Source: Brachybacterium sp. FME24 (GTDB lineage: Bacteria > Actinomycetota > Actinomycetes > Actinomycetales > Dermabacteraceae). From it: a stretch of 64,000 nucleotides of DNA. Position 1 is the stretch's first letter. Each line of letters opens with the position of its first letter. Below, piece after piece: positions 23,808 through 31,674 of this stretch. Under the pieces are notes generated by a model that saw only the letters and a list, made by a program, of their open reading frames with translations, ran no database searches and was not told where the DNA came from. The position numbers and the translations under genes were made by a program. The stretch lies in contig NZ_JABUXV010000005.1 in NCBI RefSeq assembly GCF_014897705.1, positions 124,001-188,000 of the forward strand, read 5' to 3'.

Positions 23808-23816
23808 TTATCCACA
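23808..23816 (+). promoter_or_regulatory. Consensus DnaA box
   Basis: TTATCCACA, identical to the classic DnaA box, isolated (no cluster of boxes) 120 bp upstream of the DUF222 gene. Probably a regulatory or titration site, not an origin. Confidence 0.5.
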
Positions 23817-23937
23817 AATTCACCCCATTGACGCGAAGGTCTTTCGCGGAGATGCTCGAGCGTATAAAATGAGATGAAGTCGCTGGCGCTTCTGCTGGTG
23901 GTTTTCATTGATTGCAGACGTGGGAGGAGGTGTCGTC

Positions 23938-25827
23938 GTGGGCGAGGATTTCGAGCCGGGTTCGCAGCCTGAGGGCCAGCCTGACTCTGGCGACCCTCGC
24001 AGCGACGCCCCCGACGACGCGCCCCGTGGTGGGCCCGAGGGCGTGTCGGAGAGCGCATTTGGTCCTGTGACGGATCGCGCTCGAGAGCGTGCCGGGAGCA
24101 GAGACACAGCACGCACCGCGTCCGATCCGAGTGCCGCGCCCGACTCTGTGATGGTGCCGGAGATCGCACCGTGGCCGGTCCGGGCGCGTCGAGCGTTGAC
24201 AGCGGAGCGGATCGTGGAGGCCTGTGAGGAGGAACCCGACAGCGAACAGGCGCGACGGGTGATGGCGATCCACGAGAATATGCGTGAGCGCACCCTGCTC
24301 TATGCCCGGGAGCAGGAGTTGCTGACCTCTTTCCTCACCCGCGACCCCGACGCTGATGGATGCATCGATGCCGCAGACATCACCGCTCTGAAAGTCGCCA
24401 CAGGGCTACGCGTCAGTCTGCATAGAGCAGAGTGTCTGGTCCGGGATGCGCATCGCTCGGTGGTCCTCATGCCCGGCACATTCGCCGCGCTCCGCACCGC
24501 GGACCTACCCGAGGACTTCCACCAGCTCCTGCTGCGCAAGGTCCGTTCCCTGCCTGACGATCAGGCACGGGTGGTCGACGAGCATGTTGCCGGCTGGGAT
24601 CTGGCGTCGATCTCACGTGACCAGTTCGCCCGGCACCTGAACTCCCTGATCACTTTGGTCACGGCGGGCACGATCCCCGTGGTGCCGGAGTCGGAGCGGC
24701 GCGTGGATCTGGAGGTCTCCGATCCGCAGCGGGGGATCGCGACGCTGACGATCACAGGCCCGACCCTGGAGCTCAAAGCCCTCGCCCACCGCCTCGATGC
24801 CGCCGCTCACGCCGTCCAGAAAGCTCAACGTCATGCCCTCGACAGCGAGGAGGGGCCGATTCCGTTCGACATCGACGCGTCGCTGCGGGAGCGGGGCCGG
24901 GCCATGTCGCTGGCGGCGCTGCGGTATGCGGTGATCACCCACTCGATGCTCGACATCGACCCCGTTCCTGAGCCGGCGTCTGCCTACAAGATGCTGGTCA
25001 CGGTGCCCGCGATGACACTGCTGGGCGATTCACGGGCCCCGGGGATGATCGATGGAGTGGTCCCGATCCCTGCCGAGCAGGCTCGAGCACTGGCCGCCAG
25101 CCAGCCGACCTGGCAGAGGATCCTCACCGACCCCGTCTCCGGCGCTTACCTCCCCGTGACCGCGGAGACCTATACCCCGAGCGCGCAGATGCGGCTCCAG
25201 CTCCGGCTGCGTCACCCCGTCTGCGCCGCGCCGGGCTGCACCCGGGCCACGGTGCTGGCCGCGGAGGATGACCACATCGAGGAGTTCAACCACGAGGATC
25301 CTGAGAGCGGCGGCCCGACCAGCCTGTTCAATCTGCATCGACTGTGCTGGCTGCACCACAAGATCAAGACCGAGGGCCTCATCGACCCCGAACGCGACAA
25401 CCCTGACACCGAGCCTGATCTGGAGCCGGTGGAGCGGGCAACGTTCGGGGAACCGCCCCCTCATCCTCCGGCGAAAGCACCACCGCTGCCGCGGTCACCG
25501 CGCCGACCGACCGTAAAACCCACCACCACCCGCTGGACGATCGATGGGGAACTGCGCACTGCCACGCGCGATGATCACGACCTGCTGACCCCCGTGCTCG
25601 CGGCCGTCCTGGACAAGGCCTGGGCCACGCATCTGCGCGCTCACGACGATGCCGTGCGCCTGGCCGAGGGGGACGCCGCACGGCCCGCTCGCGACCGGGT
25701 CATCGAGCAGCGCCGACACGAGTATCAACGCCTCGAAGAGCGACGAGCCCAGCGCACCCGCCGCCCCAGGCGCACGGGCCCGACTCCACCACCGACCTAC
25801 GATCCCGATGACCCGCCGCCCTTCTGA
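23938..25827 (+). CDS. DUF222 (13E12 repeat) HNH endonuclease-domain protein
   Basis: A 629-residue protein of the actinobacterial 13E12/DUF222 family, usually present in multiple dispersed copies. The N-terminal 60 residues are acidic and disordered; the DUF222 helical core spans about 70-400. The HNH nuclease motif is C-terminal: CAAPGCTRATVLAAEDDHIEEF, then GGPTSLFNLHRLCWLHHKIKTEG (about residues 435-480) with the metal-binding His/Asn and two Cys positions. A Pro-rich tail follows. GTG at 23938 has GGAGG 7 nt upstream; an in-frame TTG at 23908 is less likely. Family function is unsettled: mobile-element remnant, homing-like nuclease or defence nuclease have been considered. Confidence 0.88.
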   Translation: MGEDFEPGSQPEGQPDSGDPRSDAPDDAPRGGPEGVSESAFGPVTDRARERAGSRDTARTASDPSAAPDSVMVPEIAPWPVRARRALTAERIVEACEEEPDSEQARRVMAIHENMRERTLLYAREQELLTSFLTRDPDADGCIDAADITALKVATGLRVSLHRAECLVRDAHRSVVLMPGTFAALRTADLPEDFHQLLLRKVRSLPDDQARVVDEHVAGWDLASISRDQFARHLNSLITLVTAGTIPVVPESERRVDLEVSDPQRGIATLTITGPTLELKALAHRLDAAAHAVQKAQRHALDSEEGPIPFDIDASLRERGRAMSLAALRYAVITHSMLDIDPVPEPASAYKMLVTVPAMTLLGDSRAPGMIDGVVPIPAEQARALAASQPTWQRILTDPVSGAYLPVTAETYTPSAQMRLQLRLRHPVCAAPGCTRATVLAAEDDHIEEFNHEDPESGGPTSLFNLHRLCWLHHKIKTEGLIDPERDNPDTEPDLEPVERATFGEPPPHPPAKAPPLPRSPRRPTVKPTTTRWTIDGELRTATRDDHDLLTPVLAAVLDKAWATHLRAHDDAVRLAEGDAARPARDRVIEQRRHEYQRLEERRAQRTRRPRRTGPTPPPTYDPDDPPPF

Positions 25828-25914
25828 CCCGATCACACCTCGAACGTCCTGCCACGACAAGCCAGGGCTCTGCGATCATGAGGTCTCGAACACATTGCCT
25901 CGGAAGGGATGCCC

Positions 25915-26946
25915 ATGCGCGCACTGGTGCTGCAGGAGAAGAACCGGATGACCATCGAGGAGGTCGAGCCTGTGAGCTCCCCCGGCCCCGGTCAGGTTCG
26001 CATCGCCATGCACACGGTCGGGATCTGCGCCTCCGATGTGCACTACTGGACCGACGGGAAGATCGGCCCGTTCGTCGTCGAGGAACCGATGATCCTCGGC
26101 CACGAGGGTGCCGGCACCGTCGTCGAGGTCGGCGAAGGTGTCACCGACCTCTCCCCCGGCGACCGCGTCGCCATGGAGCCCGGCGTCCCGGACCCCACCT
26201 CCCGCGCCGTGCGCGAAGGCAACTACAACGTCGACCCGGGTGTGCAGTTCTGGGCCACCCCGCCGGTTCACGGCTGCTTGACCGACGAAGTCATCCACCC
26301 TGCGTCGTACACCTTCAAGCTCCCCGAGAGCCTGAGCTTCGCCGAGGGCGCTCTCATCGAGCCGTTCTCCGTGGGCATGTTCGCCGCGACCAAGGCGGGC
26401 ATCAAGCCCGGAGACGTCGCTGCCGTCGTCGGCTCCGGCACCATCGGCATCATGACCGCTCTCGCGGCCCGCGCAGGCGGCGCCAGCACGGTCTACATCA
26501 GCGACGTCCTGCCGGAGAAGCTCGCCCTGCTGGACGGACTCGAGGGCATCGTCCCGGTCGACGCCACGACGGAAGACCTCGGCGAACGGGTGCGCGCGGA
26601 GACCGGCGGCTGGGGCCCGCAGGTGGTCTTCGAAGCCACCGGTGCCGCTCCCGCCTACAAGAACCTCTGGTCACTGCCGGCACCCGGCGGGCGGATCGTC
26701 CTGGTGGGCATGCCGGTGGATCCGGTGCCCTTCGACATCGCCACGGCGCAGAGCCGCGGCATCTCGCTCGAGACCGTGTTCCGCTACGCGAACGTCTACC
26801 AGAAGGCCATCGACCTCGCCGCGAGCGACGCCGTCGACCTCTCCCGCTTCGTCTCGGAGACGTTCACCTTCGACAGTTCCGTCCAGGCCTTCGAGCGCTT
26901 CCTCGAGGGTCGCCCGACGGACGTGAAGCTGCAGATCACGCTCTGA
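25915..26946 (+). CDS. Zinc-type polyol dehydrogenase (sorbitol/xylitol dehydrogenase-like)
   Basis: A 343-residue NAD(P)-dependent medium-chain dehydrogenase that oxidises polyols to ketoses. Catalytic zinc ligands are in [11 protein letters not shown] (Cys) and [12 protein letters not shown] (His-Glu); the Rossmann motif is [10 protein letters not shown] (about residue 172), followed by an acidic SDVLPEKL that favours NAD. The structural-zinc loop, normally four cysteines in a GVPC-x2-C-x2-C pattern, reads [16 protein letters not shown] here, with all four lost. Two ATGs are 6 nt apart; 25915 is preferred because GGAAGGG is then 6 nt upstream. No sugar transporter is adjacent, so the physiological polyol is uncertain. 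Confidence 0.88.
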   Translation: MRALVLQEKNRMTIEEVEPVSSPGPGQVRIAMHTVGICASDVHYWTDGKIGPFVVEEPMILGHEGAGTVVEVGEGVTDLSPGDRVAMEPGVPDPTSRAVREGNYNVDPGVQFWATPPVHGCLTDEVIHPASYTFKLPESLSFAEGALIEPFSVGMFAATKAGIKPGDVAAVVGSGTIGIMTALAARAGGASTVYISDVLPEKLALLDGLEGIVPVDATTEDLGERVRAETGGWGPQVVFEATGAAPAYKNLWSLPAPGGRIVLVGMPVDPVPFDIATAQSRGISLETVFRYANVYQKAIDLAASDAVDLSRFVSETFTFDSSVQAFERFLEGRPTDVKLQITL

Positions 26947-26948
26947 CC

Positions 26949-27497
26949 ATGGCGTACGGCGCCGAGCGGGTCCCGGGACGGGTACGGCAGATACATCTGT
27001 TGCGTCATGCCATGCCCATCCCGGACCCGCACCTTCCGGCTTCGCAGTGGATCCTGAGCTCCGACGGACGCTCTGCCGCACTCTCCATGGGTCAGAAGCT
27101 GCCCGGGGAGGTCGTCCTGCTCAGCAGCACAGAGCAGAAGGCAATCGAGACAGCCCATCTCGCGGCCGGGAGGGCGCCGGCATGCGACGCCGGATTCCGC
27201 GAGGTGGACAGACCGGGTGAACCCTTCGACGAGTTCTCCTCCGAGAGGCGCGGGGCGTGGATACGCGGGGAGCTCGATGACCGGCATCACGGCTGGGAGA
27301 CGCCTGCCCAGGCGGCGAGACGGTTCAGCCGGTCAGTGCAGGATCATCCGAAGGACGACGTGCTCATCGCCACGCACGGCATGGTCCTGGTGGCGTGGCT
27401 CGTGGACATCGGCCGGGTGGAGTCGGGTCGGGCCGCCGAGTCGTACTGGTCGGCGCTGACCTTCCCCCAGCTCATCACCGTCGAGATCCCGACCTGA
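26949..27497 (+). CDS. Histidine phosphatase family protein
   Basis: A 182-residue branched phosphoglycerate-mutase-like phosphatase. The catalytic motif is IHLLRHAMP (RH-A replacing the usual RHG) near residue 17, with LLSSTEQKAIETA carrying the second Arg/Ser-type position altered to Thr-Glu, FREVDRPGEPFDEF providing an acid pocket, and ATHGMVLVAWL giving the second catalytic His. The start ATG is 2 nt after the dehydrogenase stop, so they are co-transcribed. Substrate unknown. Confidence 0.82.
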   Translation: MAYGAERVPGRVRQIHLLRHAMPIPDPHLPASQWILSSDGRSAALSMGQKLPGEVVLLSSTEQKAIETAHLAAGRAPACDAGFREVDRPGEPFDEFSSERRGAWIRGELDDRHHGWETPAQAARRFSRSVQDHPKDDVLIATHGMVLVAWLVDIGRVESGRAAESYWSALTFPQLITVEIPT

Positions 27498-27522
27498 CGG
27501 CGACCACGGACGCGTCTGTCCA

Positions 27523-27528
27523 TAGGCT
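27523..27528 (+). promoter_or_regulatory. -10 box of leaderless 2H-phosphoesterase gene
   Basis: TAGGCT, 6 nt before the ATG at 27535. Confidence 0.6.
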
Positions 27529-27534
27529 TCCGTC

Positions 27535-28113
27535 ATGGAGGCGACGAAGGATGTGGATCACGAGACCGCGCTGCTGCTGCGGGTCCCGGGCGCCGAGCGC
27601 GCCGTGGAGGAGCATCGGCGATGGCTCGACAGCGCTGCGGCCGACGGGATCCCCGCGCATGTCACAGTGCTCTACCCCTTCGTCCCCGCCGATGATCTCC
27701 GCGAAGGGGACCATCTTCGCCTTGAAGAGCTGTTCGCTCAGCAACAGCCGTTCTCGCTTGTCGGCAGGCGTACCTCCTGGTTCGGTGACCGGGTCCTGTT
27801 CGTGCAGCTCGAGAAGCCTGAACCGGTCCGGACGCTCACCGCGCAGGTCGCCGCCGCCTACCCCGGATACCCGCCCTACGCCGGCGCGATTGCGCACGAA
27901 GATGTCCTCCCGCATCTGACCGTCGGGCACGACCATCCGCTCCCCGCGCTCCGTGAGGCGGAGCGGGAGGTGCTGGCGAGCCTTCCCGTCGAGGACCTGA
28001 TCGACCATGTCGAGCTGTGGAGCGGCCCGGCGGTCTCCGGGCGGACGACGCCGAGACTGTGGCGGCATATTCGCTCGTACCGGCTCGAGGCCGGGGATAG
28101 CCTCGGGCGATGA
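27535..28113 (+). CDS. 2'-5' RNA ligase family (2H phosphoesterase) protein
   Basis: A 192-residue two-histidine phosphoesterase. Both H-x-T motifs are present: AHVTVLYPF (about residue 42) and PHLTVGH (about residue 124), separated by about 80 residues as expected. Family members hydrolyse 2',3'-cyclic phosphates or ligate tRNA halves; substrate here is unknown. Leaderless start from TAGGCT; the stop overlaps the downstream methyltransferase start (ATGA), so both are in one transcript. Confidence 0.85.
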   Translation: MEATKDVDHETALLLRVPGAERAVEEHRRWLDSAAADGIPAHVTVLYPFVPADDLREGDHLRLEELFAQQQPFSLVGRRTSWFGDRVLFVQLEKPEPVRTLTAQVAAAYPGYPPYAGAIAHEDVLPHLTVGHDHPLPALREAEREVLASLPVEDLIDHVELWSGPAVSGRTTPRLWRHIRSYRLEAGDSLGR

Positions 28114-28856
28114 GCAGCTATGACGACACTCGCCGGGCATGGGACGAGGCCTCTTCCAAGCACGTGCGCGAGTACGATGAGCACCTCGAGCAGGCCCGTT
28201 CCGCACAGTTGCTGCCGGTCGAGGAAGAGCTGCTGCGCCCGCTGATCGAGGGTGCAAAGGTGCTGCATCCCCAGAGCGGTCACGGCCTCGACGACCATGC
28301 CCTGATCCGGCTCGGGGCACGCTCGGTGCTCGGCCTCGACTACAGCCCGACGGCGGTCGCGGCCGCCCAGCGGCGGGCGGACGACTTGGCGGTGCCGTGT
28401 CGCTACGAGGTGGCCGAGCTGCCCGCCACCGGGCAGCCGGCGCAGACGGCGGATCTGGTCTACACCGGCAAGGGTGCCTTGAGCTGGATGGCGGATCTCG
28501 ACGCCTGGGCGGCGGAGATGCACCGGCTGCTGCGGCCGGGCGGGCACCTGTTCGTCTACGAAGGGCATCCGCTGGTGGCGCTGTGGGCCTGGGACCACGA
28601 CGAGGCCCGAGTGCGGGAGGACCGCAGCTACTTCGCAGCACACCACGTCAACGACACCTTCCCGGCACGCGGGGCGACGGAGCATCAGCGCACCCTCGCC
28701 CAGATGGTGATGACCGTGCTCGGGGCAGGGTTCGAGCTGCTGCACCTGGCGGAGCACCCCGACCCGTTCTGGAAGCCGGAGGATGGCGACCGCGCCGCCG
28801 CCTGGGACGGTCGCCTGCCGAACGCGGTCAGCCTGCTGGCGCGTCGTCGCGGCTGA
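28110..28856 (+). CDS. Class I SAM-dependent methyltransferase
   Basis: A 248-residue methyltransferase-fold protein. Motif I is atypical: VLHPQSGHGLDDHALIRLGA replaces the glycine-rich E/D-x-G-x-G loop; LGLDYSPTAVAAAQRRA supplies the acidic residue binding the SAM ribose; ADLVYTGKGALSWMADL is motif IV, and LLRPGGHLFVYEGHP is the post-motif with the RPGG turn. Translationally coupled to the 2H phosphoesterase upstream. The target is unknown. Its last 29 bp overlap the convergent sigma-factor gene. Confidence 0.82.
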   Translation: MSSYDDTRRAWDEASSKHVREYDEHLEQARSAQLLPVEEELLRPLIEGAKVLHPQSGHGLDDHALIRLGARSVLGLDYSPTAVAAAQRRADDLAVPCRYEVAELPATGQPAQTADLVYTGKGALSWMADLDAWAAEMHRLLRPGGHLFVYEGHPLVALWAWDHDEARVREDRSYFAAHHVNDTFPARGATEHQRTLAQMVMTVLGAGFELLHLAEHPDPFWKPEDGDRAAAWDGRLPNAVSLLARRRG

Positions 28857-29781
28857 GAGCGAGGTCCGGCGAGGGGTTCCACGTCACGAGCTTCTCCGGA
28901 TTGCGCACGACCCACAGCCGGCTGATGCCGACATCGTCGAGAGCGAGGCTGATCGTTGCCAGCACCGTGCCGGCTCCGTCGACGGCGATCACCCCCGGTG
29001 CGGCGTTGACCAGGGACTCGCGGAGGATGAGGTCCGGCTGGCGCTCGTGCACCGTGAGAAGGAAACGGGCCACGTCCACAGCACCGTTCAGGGGCTCGAG
29101 CGAGGCACTGACCCTGCCCCCGCCGTCGATGGTCGCGACGGCCGCGGTGCTGAGCTGACCGACGAGCACGGAGACGTCGCCGGTCTCCCAGGCGACCTTG
29201 AACGCGGCGACGGCGCGGGCGAGGTCGTCGCGCGACGCCTGCGTCCTGCGGCCCGAACGGACCTTGCGCCGCGCCTGGGAGGCGAGCTCGCGACAGGCGC
29301 CGGCGCTCCGGCCCGTCATGTCCGCGAGCTCGGCGAAGCTGAAGCCGAACACGTCGTGGAGCACGAGCGAGACACGCTGCGCCGGGGTGAGCCGCTCGAG
29401 CACGACGAGCACAGCCATGCTCACCGATTCGTCCCAGGAGATGCGATCGAGCGGATCGGCGGTCGCGGCCCGCAGGGCCGCCCCGTCATCGCGGTGAGCG
29501 TGCTGCGGCAGCGGTTCCGGGAGTCATGGACCGACGTAGCTCTCGCGGTGCACGCGAGCCGACTTCAGCACGTCCAGGCAGATGCGACCGACCACCGTCG
29601 TCAACCACGCCGTCGGGTTGTCGATGGCGGACCGTTGCGCCGGGGATTGCCCGAACCACCGTGAGTAGCCCTCCTGCACGGCGTCCTCCGCCTCCGTGAC
29701 CGAACCCAGCAGGCGATAGGCGGCGCCGAGGAGATGCCGGCGCACGGCCTCCTCGACGAGAGGTTCTGACGTTCCGCTCAT
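28828..29781 (-). pseudogene. ECF41-type RNA polymerase sigma factor (SigJ-like) interrupted by one TGA
   Basis: A 318-codon frame intact except for a TGA at codon 86 (29524-29526). Codons 1-85 encode sigma region 2 (RRHLLGAAYRLLGSVTEAEDAVQEGY, then NPTAWLTTVVGRICLDVLKSAR). The stop falls exactly at the Trp of the conserved YVGP-W-LPEPL linker motif: the text reads YVGP, TGA, LPEPL. Beyond it come sigma region 4 (LTPAQRVSLVLHDVFGFSFAELA) and the SnoaL-like regulatory domain with DGGGRV and VVRNPEKL, the ECF41 DGGGKV and NPDKL signatures. One TGG-to-TGA transition explains it. Options are a recent null mutation, UGA readthrough or a sequencing error. The ATG at 29781 is supported by the promoter at 29799-29825. 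Confidence 0.88.
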
Positions 29782-29798
29782 CTGATGCACACCTTTCC

Positions 29799-29825
29799 GA
29801 CGAGTCACGCCGCCAGGATGTCAGG
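29799..29825 (-). promoter_or_regulatory. ECF-type promoter of the sigma gene
   Basis: On the minus strand CCTGACATC is followed after 14 nt by CGTC. The same -35, spacer length and -10 occur divergently at 29849-29875. The site lies 18 bp before the ATG at 29781 and excludes the longer start at 29808. Autoregulation from a CGTC -10 is typical of ECF41 factors. Confidence 0.75.
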
Positions 29826-29848
29826 TGCATGCCGTGCTGCGGACCCGC

Positions 29849-29875
29849 CCTGACATCTGCGCCGTCCACCTCGTC
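29849..29875 (+). promoter_or_regulatory. ECF-type promoter of the monooxygenase gene
   Basis: CCTGACATC-N14-CGTC, identical in layout to the divergent promoter of the sigma gene, 50 bp before the monooxygenase ATG. Confidence 0.75.
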
Positions 29876-29925
29876 GAGCCCTCAGAGCGCGGCAGAGAGT
29901 GCCGCCCGAGCGGAGGAGCCTCACC

Positions 29926-30228
29926 ATGGACACGCAGCCGACAGCCTTCATCACCGTCTTCGACGTGGATCCCGAGCGACAGCATGATCTCCTGGACGTC
30001 CTGCAGGAAGGGGCGGACCAGGTGATCCGTCACCGCCCCGGCTTCATCGGGATCTCCCTCTTCGCCAGTCAGGACGGTCGGCGAATCATCAACGTCGCAC
30101 GCTGGGAGACCGCCGACGCCGCAGCCGCGACCCGGGACGATCCGGACGCCGCGACGTACTCCGCGCGGGCGGCGGCCCTCGGCTCCCCGGTGCCCGGCGT
30201 GTTCTCCCTCGCCGCCGATATCCGGTGA
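29926..30228 (+). CDS. Antibiotic biosynthesis monooxygenase (ABM) domain protein
   Basis: A 100-residue single-domain ABM protein (dimeric ferredoxin-like fold): AFITVFDVDPERQHDLLDVLQEGADQ (strand 1, helix 1), RPGFIGISLFASQDGRRIINVARWET (strands 2-3) and a C-terminal helix with FSLAADIR. ABM proteins act as cofactor-free oxygenases or heme/aldehyde-linked enzymes; the substrate is not inferable. GGAGGAG lies 7 nt before the ATG. It is driven by the ECF-type promoter at 29849-29875, so it is the probable regulon member of the sigma factor opposite. Confidence 0.85.
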   Translation: MDTQPTAFITVFDVDPERQHDLLDVLQEGADQVIRHRPGFIGISLFASQDGRRIINVARWETADAAAATRDDPDAATYSARAAALGSPVPGVFSLAADIR

Positions 30229-30446
30229 CGGCGCCGATGGGACTGACAACCGCTTTCGTCCTCCTCGGGTTCTCCTTCTCCGGTGCTCAGGCGGGCCGTC
30301 GGCTGAGCGACGTCGCCGGCTGGGAGGCCGACGACTCCGCAGCCGGGACCCGAGATGATCCGGAGATCGCGCGATATGTCGCGCGGGCAGCGGCCACCGG
30401 CCCCCCGGCTCCCGATGTGCTCTCCCTCGCGGCCCAGATGCGGTGA
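30225..30446 (+). pseudogene. N-terminally truncated second copy of the ABM gene
   Basis: A 73-codon frame whose GTG overlaps the stop of the complete ABM gene. From residue 11 on it aligns with the second half of its neighbour: FSFSGAQAGRRLSDVAGWE against LFASQDGRRIINVARWE, GTRDDPEIARYVARAAATG against ATRDDPDAATYSARAAALG, and LSLAAQMR against FSLAADIR. The first strand and helix of the fold are missing, so it is most likely the remnant of a tandem duplication; translation as a small protein cannot be excluded because the frame is open and coupled. Confidence 0.7.
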
Positions 30447-30455
30447 CCGACGCTG

Positions 30456-30809
30456 ATGGAGACGGCAACCTCGATCGTCCTGGTCGTCACGGCAGCGGCG
30501 AACATCGCCATCGCGATCGCAGACCTGGCGCGAGCCGAATTCGTCCTGGCCAACTCGGCCGAGGTCGGCGTGCCGGAACGGTGGCTGCCACCGCTGGCGG
30601 TGCTCAAAGGAACGGGCGGTGCCGGACTGCTCCTCTGGTTCGCCGACGTCACCGTGCTCCCCGTGCTCGCGGCAGCGGGCCTGGTGTGCTTCTTCCTGGT
30701 CGCGAACGCCGCGCACGTCCGCGCCCGCGTGTTCCACAACATCGGATTCCCGGGGGTCTACCTCACTCTCGCGATCGCATCCCTGTGCCTGATCGTCGCT
30801 GCGAGCTGA
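30456..30809 (+). CDS. DoxX-like family membrane protein
   Basis: A 117-residue protein with four hydrophobic helices (about residues 5-25, 48-66, 70-90 and 98-116). The LPPLAVLKGTGGAGLLLWF segment and the ANAAHVRARVF loop match the DoxX-like family, small membrane proteins often next to oxidoreductases and stress regulators. It follows the ABM pair on the same strand by 9 bp and is probably co-transcribed from the ECF-type promoter. Confidence 0.75.
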   Translation: METATSIVLVVTAAANIAIAIADLARAEFVLANSAEVGVPERWLPPLAVLKGTGGAGLLLWFADVTVLPVLAAAGLVCFFLVANAAHVRARVFHNIGFPGVYLTLAIASLCLIVAAS

Positions 30810-30821
30810 GGGGCCGAGAGG

Positions 30822-31667
30822 TCACCTCGTCGCGTAGAACGCGACCGCTGAGGACGCGGCCACGTTCAGCGAGTCGACGCCGTGCATCATCGGGATGGTC
30901 ACGCGCCTGTCGAGTCGTCGATCAGCGCCTGGCGTCAGGCCATGGCCTTCGGTCCCGAAGACCAGCGCCAGGTGCTGATGGTCCTCGGCGACGAGCTCGT
31001 CGAGACCGATCGCTCCCTCCCCCAGCGTCATGCCGGCCACGACGTAGCCGGCGTCCCTGAGCAGGTCGATACCGGCCGGCCACGACTCGACGCGTGTCCA
31101 GGGGACCTGGAAGACCGTGCCCATGGACACCCGGATCGCACGTCGATAGAGCGGGTCGGCGCAGCGCGGAGTCACCAGCACGGCATCCACTCCCATGGCC
31201 GCGGCTGATCGGAAGCACGCACCCACGTTGGTGTGATCGACCAGATCCTCGAGGATCGCGATGCGGGACCGGCGTGGCGAGCCCGCGCCCGCCTCGTGCA
31301 CGCCAGTATCGCGCAGCACCTCCGCCACCTCGGGAAGCGCCGGGCGCTGCATCGCGGCCAGCGCGCCGCGGTGGAGGTGGAAGCCGGTGAGCTGCTCGAT
31401 GAGCTCCCCTTCCCCGACGTACACGGGAACGTCGGGGAACTGCTCGTACAGCGGCGCGAACTTCTCCTTCCACTTCTCGGCCATGAGGAAGGAGCGCGGC
31501 GCCATCCCGGCGTCGACCGCCCGGGAGATGACCTCGTAGCTCTCGGCCATGAACAGGCCGCGCTCGACCTCGACCCGCGCTCGCAGGCGCACATCGGTCA
31601 TACGCAGGTAGTCGTCCAGCGCCGGGTCCGAGAGCTCGGTGATCCGGTGCAGCTGTGAGTCGGCCAC
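30822..31667 (-). CDS. SpoU/TrmH family RNA 2'-O-methyltransferase
   Basis: A 281-residue RNA methyltransferase. The N-terminal substrate-binding part (about residues 1-120) is L30e-like; the SPOUT knot is C-terminal with ILEDLVDHTNVGACFRSAAAMGVDAVL (motif 1, N-x-x-x-x-R), LALVFGTEGHGL (motif 2) and IPMMHGVDSLNVAASSAVAFY (motif 3, the SLN-x-x-x-A signature). Targets of this subgroup are a ribose in 23S rRNA or tRNA. GTG at 31667 is chosen, 8 bp past the stop of the ABC ATPase gene; there is no strong ribosome binding site, so translation may depend on coupling. Confidence 0.86.
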   Translation of the reverse strand: MADSQLHRITELSDPALDDYLRMTDVRLRARVEVERGLFMAESYEVISRAVDAGMAPRSFLMAEKWKEKFAPLYEQFPDVPVYVGEGELIEQLTGFHLHRGALAAMQRPALPEVAEVLRDTGVHEAGAGSPRRSRIAILEDLVDHTNVGACFRSAAAMGVDAVLVTPRCADPLYRRAIRVSMGTVFQVPWTRVESWPAGIDLLRDAGYVVAGMTLGEGAIGLDELVAEDHQHLALVFGTEGHGLTPGADRRLDRRVTIPMMHGVDSLNVAASSAVAFYATR

Positions 31668-31674
31668 CTCGGGA

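Larger units (their letters stand above)
23276..23937. other. Long intergenic region between imuA and the DUF222 gene
   Basis: About 660 bp without a confident gene, less GC-rich than its flanks. It contains a second LexA-like half-conserved site (23326-23339), a 16-bp palindrome (23483-23498), a 24-codon Arg-rich ORF with good ribosome binding site (23534-23608), a perfect DnaA box (23808-23816), a hairpin CGCGAA-N5-TTCGCG (23832-23848), a TATAAA -10 element (23863-23868) and the GGAGG of the DUF222 gene. Confidence 0.7.

Noticed and set aside
23800..23870. Replication origin suggested by the DnaA box and AT-rich patch
   Set aside because: Only one consensus box, no cluster, and no dnaA/dnaN genes nearby; the candidate dif 21 kb away also argues against oriC here.
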